Below are positions 33,643 to 44,397 of a stretch of DNA of 64,000 nt, one piece after another. The stretch's first letter is position 1; every line of letters starts with the position of its first letter. The stretch is from Siphonodentalium dalli (lineage: Eukaryota > Mollusca > Scaphopoda > Gadilida > Siphonodentaliidae): contig CP136061.1 of the NCBI GenBank assembly GCA_032622095.1, forward strand, positions 255,699,582 to 255,763,581, read 5' to 3'. Position numbers and translations under genes: made by a program. The notes under the pieces were generated by a model. The model was not told the DNA's origin, did not search any database, and saw nothing but the letters and a program-made list of their open reading frames with translations.

Positions 33643-33986
33643 TAAACCCTTTGGAGAGTATCTGTAACGTCATATACATGACGTCATGAGTAAATTTAAC
33701 GTCAAGGTCATAGCAAATAATTCTAAACAAGTTCGGGTCAAAAGGGTCCAATATTCGTTTTAATTTATGAGAATTTTCTTTTAACGTGTGTTATCATAAT
33801 CGATTGCACTTATACATTTGGGACATTATATTAATCAAAATAACTCCTATACAAATCATTTATAAATCAAGATGATTTATTGAAGTTTTGTGTACATAAA
33901 ATGACACTTCCTGAAACGACATATATGTCGTTCCACTCACAAACCGTATGGCAACATATATGGCGTTCTACTCGCCAAAGGGTTAA
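33643..33986 (+). mobile_element. D-family TTAA element
   Basis: 'ttaaaccctttggagagta' at the left and 'tactcgccaaagggttaa' at the right, about 344 bp. It is another CCCTTT-terminus family, with internal 'atgacgtcat' and 'cgacatatatgtcg' palindromes. No hairpin module. Confidence 0.65.
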
Positions 33987-34146
33987 GGGATAAGTCATAG
34001 ACCAGTCTATAGGTTTCAAATTGGGAGAAATTACTTCTCTCCATTTGCTAATTAGGGAGAAGTGGACTTTTATCAGGGAGAAGTAACATTGGCTGAAGTT
34101 TACTACCCAACATCACCCTTTTATGATCCAGTAAGTAACACGCAAC

Positions 34147-34390
34147 ACATATTCCACCAGTACAAACCCTTGGAACTTTTTGAAGTTTTGACAGGGAACA
34201 TTATAAAGTCGAAACAATAACGCGGGGAAAATATTTCTTAGTTATTATCTGTACCTTCACCTACAGCGAAGTCCATTACTAAGAAACAGATAATAACTAA
34301 GAAATATATCCCCACGTTATTTTTTAGACTATATGAGGTTCCCTGTCAAAACTTCAAAAAGTTCCAAGGTTTTTTACTGGTGGAATATGA
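34147..34390. mobile_element. 244-bp foldback element
   Basis: 'atattccaccagtacaaacc' faces 'ggttttttactggtggaata'. Arms of about 110 bp with 'ggaactttttgaagttttga' pair around 'taccttcacctacagcgaag'. Confidence 0.8.
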
Positions 34391-34397
34391 TCTCTAT

Positions 34398-34511
34398 GGG
34401 CGTTAGCCAGAATAGATGTTTATGGCATGATCTACGGGCGTCAGCCAGAGTAGAGATTCATGGCATTATCTACGAGCGTCAGCCAGAGTAGATATTCATG
34501 GCACAATCTAC
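34398..34511 (+). repeat. 38-bp tandem repeat, three copies
   Basis: Unit 'gggcgtcagccagagtagag'+'attcatggcattatctac', directly after the foldback. Confidence 0.9.
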
Positions 34512-34615
34512 CATGTCTCCTACTAGGCTGGTCTCTGAGCCGTTCAATAAAATCATCACCACAACATCTCTACAATTGAATCCAATGGGATTTCACTGTC
34601 TGTGATTAAACTCTT

Positions 34616-34777
34616 ATACAGTAATGCTCCAATTAATCGACTTCTTAACCACAGCAGAATTATGGGTAACTTTTCAGGATTTAGTCGGAAATATGGCTTG
34701 TTGCCGACTAAATCCTGAAAAGTTACCCATAATTCTGCTGTGGTTAAGAAGTCGATCAATTAGAGCATTACTGTACC
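34616..34777. mobile_element. M-family MITE, centre deleted
   Basis: Both TA-flanked ends are present ('acagtaatgctccaattaat', 'gagcattactgta'). The centre between 'ggcttgttgcc' and 'gactaaatcctg' is lost symmetrically. Confidence 0.85.
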
Positions 34778-35293
34778 TAGTGACATTATTGACTTGTTTG
34801 TTGAATACCTGTGACATTACCCTACCGTCACCTCTGGGTATTAGGTTTTAAAGAGTTAAACATATTTTATTTGCCCCGAATATAATATAACAGAAGTACA
34901 TGTATACAACACAAGCTAAGTTAAGCTAAGTTACTAGCAAACACTGTCTGCAGTAGTATCTCAGTGGTGTCCGTTTGAAGTACCAACACCTCTAACATCA
35001 ATCACAACGCACCACTCACATATGATCATTGGCACGCGGCGTATATCCTTTGTGTACCATGAGACAGGCCTGGGTGTTTTTACTGTTTATCGAAACAACG
35101 TCGTCGGCGATCTCAATAAGTGTATACAGTCGGCATTTTGAACTTTCAAGTTGAGAGTCTCCCTGGCTTCATTTATAGTGAAGATATCTCACTGACATCT
35201 GGTGTTCACACATTTTATTGTTTCCGCAACCATGCAGGTATAAGCAAGAAGGTATATAAGAGCAAGACATGTATTGTAAAACAAAACACTACA

Positions 35294-35549
35294 ATGTCTC
35301 TTGTGTCGTGGTTAAGTGGTAAAGTCAGTAAAAAACGTAAATCTCCCGAGGATGACGATTTTCATCCCGTGGAAAACTCTCATAAAAAGTTTTAAAAATC
35401 CTTGAATCAAAATTCGTTTGACTGGTATGTTAAAGACGAAAGTGGTAAATGGCATTGCTCCGTTTGCCGTTCTGCGAAACACGACAACGCCTATGCCAAT
35501 GGGCGTGACAATCCGGCGAAAACAACAAATCACCGACGACATGCAACGT
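35294..35549 (+). pseudogene. TTF/BED-like zinc-finger first exon, ZNF862/hAT type, with in-frame stop
   Basis: ATG at 35294 follows a TATA-like 'gtatataagagc' 40 bp upstream. The frame reads MSLVSWLSGKVSKKRKSPED, then a TAA at 35393. It continues in the same frame with FDWYVKDESGKWHCSVC and NAYANGRDNPAKTTNHRRH. It meets a consensus donor GTAAGT at 35550. The C-x2-C with the later H and C, followed by RRH-TC, is the TTF-type finger fused to hAT-derived proteins of the ZNF862 group, common as multicopy genes in molluscs. No downstream transposase exon is recognised. The single stop makes it probably a dead or alternatively started copy. Confidence 0.6.
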
Positions 35550-35559
35550 GTAAGTATTA

Positions 35560-36830
35560 AAAATATCCAAAACTCCATCCATCAAGTTCTTATCTTTTAT
35601 CTTTTATATGCCTTATAGTTATGATTCATTTCCCTATTCGCTGATGAATATTTTTCAACACTCATTCAATTATATGAAACACGTGGCTTCAATTTAAACA
35701 CCCATTTTGAGCCCCAGTCAATGAAAATTACAACTCACACCTCTCACAATGTGTCAATTCATCACTCCATCTATGGAGTTTGGTTAAAGAAATTTTAAAA
35801 CAAATTCTTTGTGAAGCATATTAAAATTTCAAACGGGATTACTAACAGAGCGCAGTAAAAGTGTTCATGATTTCGTTTCGTTTCGGTTTGATAAATATTG
35901 TTGGCATTTTAAAAACCCGAAAAATATGAAATAAAATCCTGTCATTCTCCGGAATTTCTCCCACAATTACGATATAAAATGCTGCTATCCTCTCACAATT
36001 ATGTTTGGGTATTATTAACAGTTATTAGGGTCATGAAGTGAACATAATGACTCCATATTTCAACCATTGTTTCATAAGTTTAATTGACATATTTCATCTC
36101 TCCTATTTTCGTTCTATAGCGACTCCTGTCGTAGTAATGATCAATTTAAATTTTGTAGACTCACTTCGCCCTATAGAACGGCCACTTCGCCTTATTTTTA
36201 TAGTAGGGCGAAGCCATTTCGCCCTGAAAATCGGGTCTAGGCTGGTCCCTGATTGGTATAAGACAAAATCTGTTTATATTTTAATATTCTTTCTGTTTAT
36301 GGCAGTTTTAACAGTTATACCCACCACAAAGCCCATCCATGCCTTTAATAAATTTGGAATTTTTCAAAATTCCAACAGTTTGAAAGCTTGAGGTTCCATG
36401 CAGTTGTAAAATTTCAACCCAAGGGCGGGATACAAATGGAGCTTCCAGAAATTGGGAATTTGTTTGACAGTGTGTCCCTGACTGTCATCTGTCAGCTACG
36501 CCCCCTCGCAGAGGGAGAATTAATTCAGTAGGGTTAATATGTCTCAATCGCATTGGAGACAATAAAAGTTTGATCAAGAGATGAATGATAGAATCCAGAC
36601 TGCATAGCGAGGATTGGTAAATTGTATAATGTGCTCCCTAAGGATCCATTGAATAGCAATCGTCCTGGAGATACTGGTGGCGATATGGGATTTTATTCCT
36701 CTTAAGATTCCCCATTAGAGACCACTATCACATTGCTGAAGGTCAAACAGATCTAAACTGTCTGTCTTGGCGTGAATAAGAATACGGACATGACAAGCAA
36801 ACTCCGGAACAGGAACAACCCTTTCTGGCA
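35560..36830. other. No recognised gene; small 'ttcgccctata' hairpin
   Basis: The only structure I see is an inverted 'acttcgccctata' / 'tagtagggcgaag' pair near 36163-36226. Downstream exons of the zinc-finger reading were looked for and not found. Confidence 0.5.
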
Positions 36831-36831
36831 G

Positions 36832-37089
36832 GGACCCAAGCCTAGAAATAGTGTGTCTGTCATTTGCAGAATGAGGTCCCCAGAGGGTGAATTTAGTGAT
36901 GCTACCCCACATAGTGGGCTAGCATCACCAAATTCACCCTCTGGGGACCTCATTCTGCTTACACCTCAGCAGAATGAGGTTCCCAGAGGGTGAATTTGGT
37001 GATGCTAGCCCACTATGTGGGGTAGCGTCACTAAATTTACCCTCTGGGGACCTCATTCTGCAGATGACAGACACACTATTTCAAGGCTT
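36832..37089. mobile_element. H-family double hairpin (H3)
   Basis: 'agtgtgtctgtcatttgcag' and its complement 'gcagatgacagacacact' enclose two roughly 98-nt foldbacks ('aatgaggtccccagagggtg' arms) separated by 'cttacacctca'. The distal flank 'caaggcttggactt' also follows H4. Confidence 0.8.
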
Positions 37090-37177
37090 GGACTTCGGAG
37101 ACATCCTCTCCCTGAATTAATTGTGTCAATTCTCCATAATTTTGTCCCAGGGAGAAGTGACTTCTTTCTCATATACC

Positions 37178-37498
37178 ATGGCTGGTAACCAACTCGTACT
37201 TACAGGTGACAATGCCCGCCCCCACCGAGCCCGGGTTGTGAACGAGTTTCTGATTGCCAATGGGATCGAGCGAATGATACGGCCGGCAAATTCCCCTGAT
37301 CTGAATCCCATCGAACACTTATGGGATCAACTCAAGAGGGCTGTTTACCGGCGAGTTGACGAGGGGACCACTATGGTTGATCTGCGGCGTCTTTTACAAG
37401 AGGAATGGGCAGCAATTCCGCAAAACCGTGTAGCAAAGCTTGTGAACACCATGAGGGCAAGATGTCAACACCTCCTGCATCGACACGGAAGTTACACC
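37178..37498 (+). pseudogene. Tc1-like transposase, C-terminal fragment
   Basis: About 107 residues match the end of Tc1/mariner-family DDE transposases: GDNARPHRARVVNEFL holds the second catalytic Asp, and NSPDLNPIEHLWDQLKR holds the third acidic residue. An EEWAAIPQ-- VAKLVNTM-RRC-type tail follows. The N-terminal DNA-binding domain and the first Asp are missing, so it cannot be active. It is enclosed by H-family hairpins. The frame then runs on into the right hairpin, which supplies the stop. It is probably the relic of the autonomous element that mobilised the H copies. Confidence 0.85.
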
Positions 37499-37725
37499 AG
37501 AATGAGGTCCCCAGAGGGTGAATTTAGTGATGCTACCCCGCATAGCGGGCTAGCATCACCAAATTCACTCTCTGGGGACCTCATTCTGCTTACACCTCAG
37601 CAGAATGAGGTTCCCAGAGGGTGAATTTGGTGATGCTAGCCCACTATGTGGGGTAGCGTCACTAAATTCACCCTCTGGGGACCTCATTCTGCAAATGAAA
37701 GACACACTATTTCAAGGCTTGGACT
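37497..37725. mobile_element. H-family double hairpin (H4)
   Basis: Nearly identical to H3, including the roughly 90 bp of right flank ('ggcttggacttctgaaatat' .. 'gggagaagtaacttctttct'). Its left outer end is replaced by the transposase fragment. Confidence 0.8.
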
Positions 37726-37990
37726 TCTGAAATATCCTCTCCCTGAATTAATTGTGACAATTCTCCCTAATTTTGTCCCAGGGAGAAGTAACTTCTTTCT
37801 CATATACCAACATGCATATGTCCCTACAACATATTTAAAGTATATTTACTGATTATAATGGTGTTCTTATTCTCTATAATTGTTTTATAAATGGGCTTTT
37901 GTGTTGCATAATACTTATTGGATCATTCAGTGTAAACTGAACTTCAGCCATTATGAATTCTCCCTGATAAAGTCCATTTCTCCCTAATAA

Positions 37991-38123
37991 TATACAGTAA
38001 TGCCCTAATTAATTAAAAGCTTTCCGATGAATGGCAACAAGCCATATTTCCGACTAAATCCTGAAAAATTACCAATAATTCTGCTGTGGTTATGGAGTCA
38101 ATTAATTAGAGCATTACTGTACT
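37991..38123. mobile_element. M-family MITE, left arm shortened
   Basis: TACAGTAATGCCCTAATTAA, one arm, 'gagcattactgta'. Confidence 0.8.
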
Positions 38124-38157
38124 TCTCACAATTTGAAACCTCTTGGCTGGTCCCTGC

Positions 38158-38518
38158 TCCAGAATAGGAACAACCAAGTCTGAGTTTAGTGTGCCTGTCA
38201 TTTGCAGAATGAGGTCTCCAGGGTGAATTTAGTAATGCTATCCCGCACCCATTGGGAACCTTGATTATGCAATGTGTCGTCTGCCAATTTGGGAATATAG
38301 AGAAACTGAACTAAAAAAGAAATAGAATCTATGTGAAGAAATTTCTATATAAATTTGATAATAAAGAAACTTTCCAGAAAAAATTAGGCCTAAGCAGAAT
38401 GAGGTTCCCAGAGGGTGAATTTAATGATGCTAGCCCTCTATGTGGGATAGCGTCATTAAATTCACCCTCTGGGGACCTCATTCTGCAAATGACAGACACA
38501 CTAAACTCAGGCTTGGGA
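38158..38518. mobile_element. H-family element (H5) with long internal segment
   Basis: 'gtgcctgtcatttgcagaat' at the left. The internal segment holds 'gtcgtctgccaatttgggaa' and 'tgtgaagaaatttctatata'. A complete foldback and 'aatgacagacacact' form the right end. Confidence 0.65.
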
Positions 38519-38536
38519 ACAACCCTTTGTGGGTTA

Positions 38537-38943
38537 TTAACCCTTTACCCAACAGAAGGGCCCTGTGCCAATGCATTCTCTTATATATGCGAGTCGACCA
38601 TAGGTCGCCTCGCATATATAAGAGAATGCATTGGCACGACAACTTAACACATTAAAAATTATAAAATTGTTAAAGAATGTAAGAAAAAATGGTAAAAAGT
38701 GTTAAAAAAAGATTTTTTTTAGGCCAACGCATTCTCTTATATATGCGAGGCGACCTATGGTCGACTCGCATATATAAGAGAATGCATTGGCACAGGGCAT
38801 AACTGTAACTATCACAATGTGGTCAAGGAGCCGGTTCCAATGATATCCATATTTGTATGGTTCTATTGAGACAGACCGAAGATATTTTAGGCTGTTGAAG
38901 CTTTATTTGGCCGGTTTGGCCGGTTTGTTGGGTAAAGGGTTAA
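38537..38943 (+). mobile_element. A-family TTAA MITE (A3), intact
   Basis: TTAACCCTTTACCCAACA ends, two opposed hairpins with minor changes. A small 'acgac' insertion follows the first hairpin. Confidence 0.88.
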
Positions 38944-38949
38944 GATCTG

Positions 38950-40050
38950 AGAACTGTCTGTCCTGGCAAGAAAAACACCTCACAAGCAAACTCTGGAATA
39001 GGAACAATATTACCCTTTCTGTCCTGGAGTGAATAACATGACAAACTCCATAACAGGAACAACCCTTTCTGTCCCGGTGTGAATAATCTGGGTAGATCTG
39101 AGACTACAGAGAATGTATTAGGCCAAAGCACAAAACTTCTCTGTTTCCGATAACAATAGGATAATTTTCCAGACAGACAGGCAGGGTTTTTTTTTAACAA
39201 TTTTTTTTTTTAAACCTTAAGCTTTCAGCCGTAGGCGATATAATAGTGTAGTCACGGTCCCATGCAATATGGCAGAACAATGGCAGAAAATGAGCCAAGC
39301 ATTGGATAAAAACTTCCTGTCCCTTGAATTCATTCACTCGATCTGCAGTAAGATCTCTACAAACGTTGAGGTTAAAAACCAATTTGGGGTTAGGAAAAAT
39401 GATAAATATTCATAATGACACTCTAACAGGTAAGAGTATAGACAAGCCTTCTGGAAAAAATTGAAAAAAAGAAACTGAGGCAAGCAAGAAAATCCCAGCC
39501 AGGCAGGTTAACGGTAACAAAGAGGGTTTTTTTGTGGCCTTAGTTTGGTTGCAGCAGGACTTAAGAATACCTTAAATGGGTACTGTACACTAAATCCGAC
39601 CATTTATTGGGTCATCTCCAATTATATTCAACAGAATATATGCAACATGTAATAAATGAATGAATTTGAGCCATGGATGAGTGTAAAATACGCTCATGAC
39701 ACAATGTCAAACCCTATTTTGCTTGGATTATAATTAATTTGTTTGTAATAGGATACCAAGGTAGATTACGTCTCACTTTGCACAAAAAAGCAAAAGGTAA
39801 TTACAAAATAGTTTTTACACTTAATCCCCTTTGTTCGGGTCCTGGATGCAGATTTTGTAACAAAGCATTATTATTGGCAACATTAAATACCACGTATTTA
39901 TGATGTAGGTGTTTTATGACAAGTGAGTATTAATAAAAACAATATGTTAATCAGCCGAATGTGAATGATGAACGACGAATTAATTTGTGGCTCATTTTTG
40001 TTGCCAACAACGTTACAGGACAAAATAGTACATATACTATGTGTGCTTTG
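38950..40050. other. Intronic stretch without recognised genes
   Basis: It contains two diverged copies of 'ccctttctgtcc-gg-gtgaat' and ordinary AT-rich sequence. The phrase 'gatgagtgtaaaatac' recurs near 49.13 kb, suggesting an old duplication. Confidence 0.5.
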
Positions 40051-40059
40051 ATGACAGAT

Positions 40060-40180
40060 ACAGTAATGCCCTAAGTAATCGACTCCTTAACCACAGCAGA
40101 ATTATGGGTAACTTTTCAGGATTTAGTAGGAAATATGGCTTCTTGCCACTCATCGGAAAGCTCTCAGTGAGATTATTTAG
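40060..40180. repeat. M-family left half
   Basis: TACAGTAATGCCCTAAGTAA with one arm to 'ggaaagctctcagtgaga'. The right arm is missing. Confidence 0.75.
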
Positions 40181-40254
40181 GATATTTAATTTTTATTTAA
40201 TTTTGTTTGTTAAATTTAATTTTGTTTGTTAAATTGACCAAGGAATTAAAAAAA

Positions 40255-40524
40255 AAAATTTTTAAGAGTGAATATTTTTTCGAAAAAGGTACTATAACTC
40301 AGTTAAAATTAGTCAGATCAAACCCATATTCGAACTCGATCTGTCTTTTGGGCTGAGAAATTCATAGACAAAATTTGGTTCCAATCAGATAAAAATGTTT
40401 GAGTTATCGCACCATGTGTAAAGTGTCTACAGACAGATGGACAGACAGACAGACGGACGAAAGACGAGTGGTTAATCCGGACGTCGACACTATGTTTACC
40501 ATACTATGGTATGGGTAAACATAA
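40255..40524 (+). repeat. R-family dispersed repeat
   Basis: 'aaccc-atattcgaactcgat', 'gtttgagttatcgca', a 'gacagacagacggacg' stretch and the 'accatactatggtatgggta' palindrome at the end. It is followed by a 'cccagggcatcgactttaaa' direct duplication (40.62-40.72 kb). Confidence 0.75.
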
Positions 40525-40787
40525 TAAAACTCTCTTATGCTCATACCTCTTTAAATTGGAGGAGAGGAGGTCTTAAAATTTAAAGTAAGGTGCCAATCAC
40601 ATCCACCCTCCCGATTCCCAAGGGCATCGACTTTAAATGTTATATAAGACAGCATGCCATGATCTCTATTCCCCTCCCCCCAGGGCATCGACTTTAAATG
40701 TTATAAGACAGCATGCCATGATCTAAAGGTTCCTAATTCATCAATTAGTGACAATTATAGCTCTATTTGTCTCATCTAGTTAAAATC

Positions 40788-41306
40788 TAATACCTTTCAT
40801 GGCGGGAGCTGCGCTGGTGCAACATTAAGGACCCTATGCCAATTCATTCTCTTATATACATGGATGCGAGTCAACGATAGGTCGCCTTGCATATATAAGA
40901 GAATGCATTGGCCTAACAATTTCTTATCATTTTTTTCTTACATTCTTTAACATTTTTATCATTTTTTCTTATATTTTTCAACAATTTTATCATTTTTATC
41001 ATTTTTTTTCTCACATTCTTTAACAATTTTATCATTTTTTCTTACATTCTTTATAAATTTTTATCACTTTTTCATACATTCTTATAACAATTTTATCATT
41101 TTTTATCATTATTTCTTACATTCTTTACCAATTTGTTATCATTTTTTATCATTATTTCTTACATTTTTTAACAATTATAAAAAATAATATAAAATTTGTT
41201 AGGCCAATGCATTCTCTTATATATGCGAGGCGACGCATATATAAGAGAATGCATTGGCACAGGGTTTTCTACAAAATTCAGGAAGCTCTAGTCATCAAAG
41301 TGTTAA
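40788..41306 (+). mobile_element. C-family TTAA MITE (C4), expanded spacer
   Basis: 'ctttcatggcgggagctgcg' at the left and 'gaagctctagtcatcaaagt'+gttaa at the right. Two hairpin modules are separated by about 290 bp of 'tttttatcattttttcttac' repeats, far more than in A elements. Confidence 0.75.
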
Positions 41307-41416
41307 ATAGGAGATAAAGAGCCTGAGAAGTTATTGTCCATGTAACCTAAATGGAAATACGTTTGTGGATTTATGGATTTGAGGGGGATACCAACAAATT
41401 GGCCAATTTTCCTACG

Positions 41417-42091
41417 AAAGATCAAGTTTCAAGTTTTTATTCAGCAATACCAATGAATTTTGGTTTCTGCTATAACATAAACAAACATTTATTACAAAAA
41501 CAAAACAAAAAGAACAATTGTTACATGTATATGTATGTTTGCTGAAGAAAAAAAAGAAAGTGTTTTTCCTTGAATTGATGGTATTGAGGAGTATAGGTTA
41601 TCTCATTCCATGCATGCTTCTATGAATTCACATATCAACTTCGTATCTTTTGCATTATTAGGGTTTTAAATTCTTTTAATTGTTCGACCTGCATCTGTTG
41701 ATCCTGCAGAAAAATCAAATCTGGTTAATCCAAGCTTATTCAAAAGGGGTGCTCTATGTTCAGTGTGTTTCTGACAAAATAATAAGAAATACTCTTCATC
41801 TTCCATAATGTTACAAAATGAGAATTTCCTATCTTTCCTATCAGGTTTTGGTCTTGTCATGCATTCAGTTTCTATGGCCAGTCTATGAGCACTCAGCCTC
41901 AATGATGTGAGGAACTTTGTGAAATTTTTGGGTATTCTGAATTTGAGATAACTTTGTAAATTAAAAATTAAAATGTTACTGTATAACAAAAGTTTATTAC
42001 CTTCTACCTTTTGTGCAAGATGACTTATTTGCCCATTAACTTCTTTTTCATGGAATTGATAAATTTTTTCCTCAATACACTTCATGCTCAA
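41417..42091 (-). pseudogene. LINE (non-LTR) reverse-transcriptase C-terminal fragment with 3' tail
   Basis: On the minus strand 141 codons (41666-42091) include LRLSAHRLAIETECM, RKDRKFSFCNIMEDEEYFLL and FCQKH. This matches the conserved zinc-knuckle-like end of LINE polyproteins (R-LR-..H-L-IE-GR, C-x2-C, EDE-HFL--C). The first Cys of the pair is replaced (FSFC), and no RT core precedes it. Downstream, 'aataaaaacttgaaacttga' near 41420-41445 gives AATAAA and a short repeat tail, marking the 3' end. It is 5'-truncated and dead. Confidence 0.65.
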
Positions 42092-42126
42092 AGATGCAAG
42101 ATCTATATAAGATAGAGAATGAATGA

Positions 42127-42160
42127 CTTAACCCTTTCACGACGGGAGCTGCGCTGGTGC
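42127..42160 (+). repeat. C-family left-end fragment
   Basis: 'ttaaccctttcacgacggga'+'gctgcgctggtgca' joins directly to an H-family foldback at 'ttactaaattcaccctctgg'. Confidence 0.65.
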
Positions 42161-42455
42161 ATTACTAAATTCACCCTCTGGGGACCACATTCTGCTTAGG
42201 CCTCATCTTCTCTGGAAAGTTTCTTTTAGTATAAAATTTCTATAGAAACTTCTTCACATAGTTTCTATTTCTTTCTTAGTTTAGTTTCTCTCCATCTCCA
42301 AATTGGCAGACGACACATTGCATAATCGAGGTTCCCAATGGGTGTCATTTGCAGAATGAGGTCCCCAGAGGGTGAATTTAGTGAGGATAGCCCGCTATGT
42401 GGGACATGCCACAAAATTCACCCTCTGTGGACCTCATTCTGCCAATGACATGCAC
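42158..42455. mobile_element. H-family element (H6), reverse of H5
   Basis: A half foldback, the internal 'aaatttctatagaaacttct' / 'ttggcagacgacacattgca' segment, then a full foldback 'gaggtccccagagggtgaat'. The right outer end is degraded ('aatgacatgcact'). Confidence 0.65.
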
Positions 42456-42885
42456 TCTTGTTTGCAGATTAATATGCATCTGTTGATCAGCGTGATATAT
42501 TCATGAGGAATATGCTGCTCTGTGTCTTGTGCAAATTTCGAGCCAAGCCAAGAATTCCAAAAGGCAGCGTGGGTCCCCCTCCTTTCTGGAGGACAAGTGG
42601 GATGGGGGAAGATGCGTGCACAGCAACTACTGTACAGTAATGCCCTAAAATCATTTTTAAGACAGATTAATCATGGACATGCCAGATGATTAATCACATT
42701 CAGGGGTTTACGTGAATGCCCAGGCTCCGCATGTACATGTAGTGCGTCTTTTGAATGAAAGTATGTTGTAGATTAGCAACGGGGCGGGACTCGGTCCAAA
42801 ACATGCAGTATCATCCCAACGAGAACGACAAGACTTGGTTTACAACCAGCTTAGTACAGTAATGCCCCACCAAATAATCGACTCC

Positions 42886-43052
42886 TTAACCCTTTGAGTG
42901 CCAGGGGCCGATATTATCGGCCCTAAACCTACACAATAAGTCTGTTAAAGAATATAATAAAATATATTAAAATTGTTAAAAAAAAAAAGAGAATGCATTG
43001 GCACAGGGTATATGGGTTGATACAAAAATCGACCTGGCACTCAAAGGGTTAA
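42886..43052 (-). mobile_element. B-family TTAA MITE (B3), in M
   Basis: 'ttaaccctttgagtgccagg' to 'cctggcactcaaagggttaa', 167 bp. The hairpin module is reduced to its last few bases 'gagaatgcattggcacaggg'. It contains the uninterrupted site 'aataagtctgTTAAagaata'. Confidence 0.85.
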
Positions 43053-43173
43053 CCACAGCAGAATTATGGGTAACTTTTCAGGATTTAGTCGGAAATTGAG
43101 AGCTTACCGATGAATGGCAATAAGCCATATTTCCGACTAAACCCTGAAAAGTTACCCATAATTCTGCTGTGGT

Positions 43174-43801
43174 TTAACCCTTGAGTGCCAGGGGTCGATC
43201 TCATCGGCCCTAAACCTACAAAATAAGTCTGTTAACCCTTTACCCAACAGAAGGGCCCTGTGCCAATGCATTCTCTTATATATGCGAGTCGACCATAGGT
43301 CGCCTCGCATATATAAGAGAATGCATTGGCTTAACACATTATAAATGATAAAATTGTTAAAGAATGTAAGAAAAAATGGTAAAAAGTGATAAAAAAATAT
43401 TTTTTTTAGGCCAATGCATTCTCTTATATATGCGAGGCGACCTATGGTCGACTCGCATATATAAGAGAATGCATTGGCACAGGGCATAACTGTAACTATC
43501 ACAATGTGGTCAAGGAGCCGGTTCCAATGATATCCATATTTGTATGGTTCTATTGAGACAGACCGAAGATATTTTAGGCTGTTGAACCTTTATTTGGCCG
43601 GTTTTGGCCGGTTTGTTGGGTAAAGGGTTAAAGAATATAAGAATAAATTATTAAAATTGTAAAAAAAAAAAAAAAATGTTAGGCCAATGCATTCTCTTAT
43701 ATATGCGAGGCGACCTATGGTCGACTCGCATATATAAGAGAATGCATTGGCACAGGGTATATGGGTTGATACAAAAATCGACCTGGCACTCAAAGGGTTA
43801 A
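43174..43801 (-). mobile_element. B-family TTAA MITE (B4), in M, containing A4
   Basis: 'ttaacccttgagtgccaggg' to 'cctggcactcaaagggttaa'. It carries one hairpin module at 43686-43752. It is interrupted by A4 at the TTAA that is intact in B3. Confidence 0.88.
43231..43631 (+). mobile_element. A-family TTAA MITE (A4), in B4
   Basis: Intact 401-bp A element. Flanks 'aataagtctg' and 'agaatataag' are contiguous with a single TTAA in B3. Confidence 0.9.
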
Positions 43802-44049
43802 AGGAGTTGATTATTTAGGGCATTACTGTAGCTTAGTAGCAAGTAAAGCAAGTAAAATGTTATTTATATTTATACAACAGTGATGAGTATAAATCTTTAC
43901 AGACTTAAATTGTCTGCACAGCTATAAGGGCTTGAAAGCAGGGGACATAACTCTTTCAGTTTCACATTTAATACTGGAGTTATTTATAGCCATACCATTA
44001 CACAGCAGCCTATAAACACTGATGTTTTATTAAAATGATACATCAGCCG

Positions 44050-44330
44050 TTACAACATATATAACTATACTTCTGACAGTAGTAATTCCATTTATGGAAA
44101 TGTTTCTGGCCTCTCTAGACAGAGGGCATTATAATGATTTGACCCAGCAGTCAGGAGAATATAAGCATGTAGGTGTTGACCAGAAGGCTCAGGCTTCAAT
44201 ATAGATCGAAAGCCAAGAGGGTTGCAATTACACTTTCGTGTACGAAAGGTTTGATATCTTTGATTTGTTATCACACTTGAACCATCGCAGAAAACCCATT
44301 TCTTAAGTTTTCGCAATCCAGGCTTTTAGG
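44050..44330. repeat. Segmental duplication unit ('cttctgacagtagtaatt')
   Basis: 'cttctgacagtagtaattcc', 'ggaaatgtttctggcctctc' and 'gggcattataatgatttgac' recur near 44350-44760, 46080-46260 and 49795-49950. They form an old series of duplications between 43.9 and 50 kb into which the MITEs inserted afterwards. Confidence 0.7.
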
Positions 44331-44397
44331 GGTGCTCAAATATTGCAGCATCTTACAGTAGTAATTTTGTTTATGGAAATGTTTCTGGCCTCTTTAG

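Larger units (their letters stand above)
42855..43830. mobile_element. M-family MITE with a B element in each arm and an A element in one B
   Basis: The outer ends TACAGTAATGCCCC and GGGCATTACTGTA belong to one M copy. Its left arm is cut at 'cgactcc|TTAA|ccacagcag' by B3 and its right arm at 'ctgctgtgg' by B4. Joining the M pieces across one TTAA on each side restores the usual M sequence. See the finding on nesting. Confidence 0.88.

Noticed and set aside
41351-41545. Short plus-strand frame beside the LINE fragment
   Set aside because: It lies across the 3' tail of the minus-strand LINE relic and has no family features.
43152-43502. 116-codon frame with 'CANAFSYICESTIGRLAYIRECIG'-type peptide, repeated at many sites
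   Set aside because: It is the translation of the 67-nt hairpin module and appears wherever the module does, in both orientations. Not a protein family.
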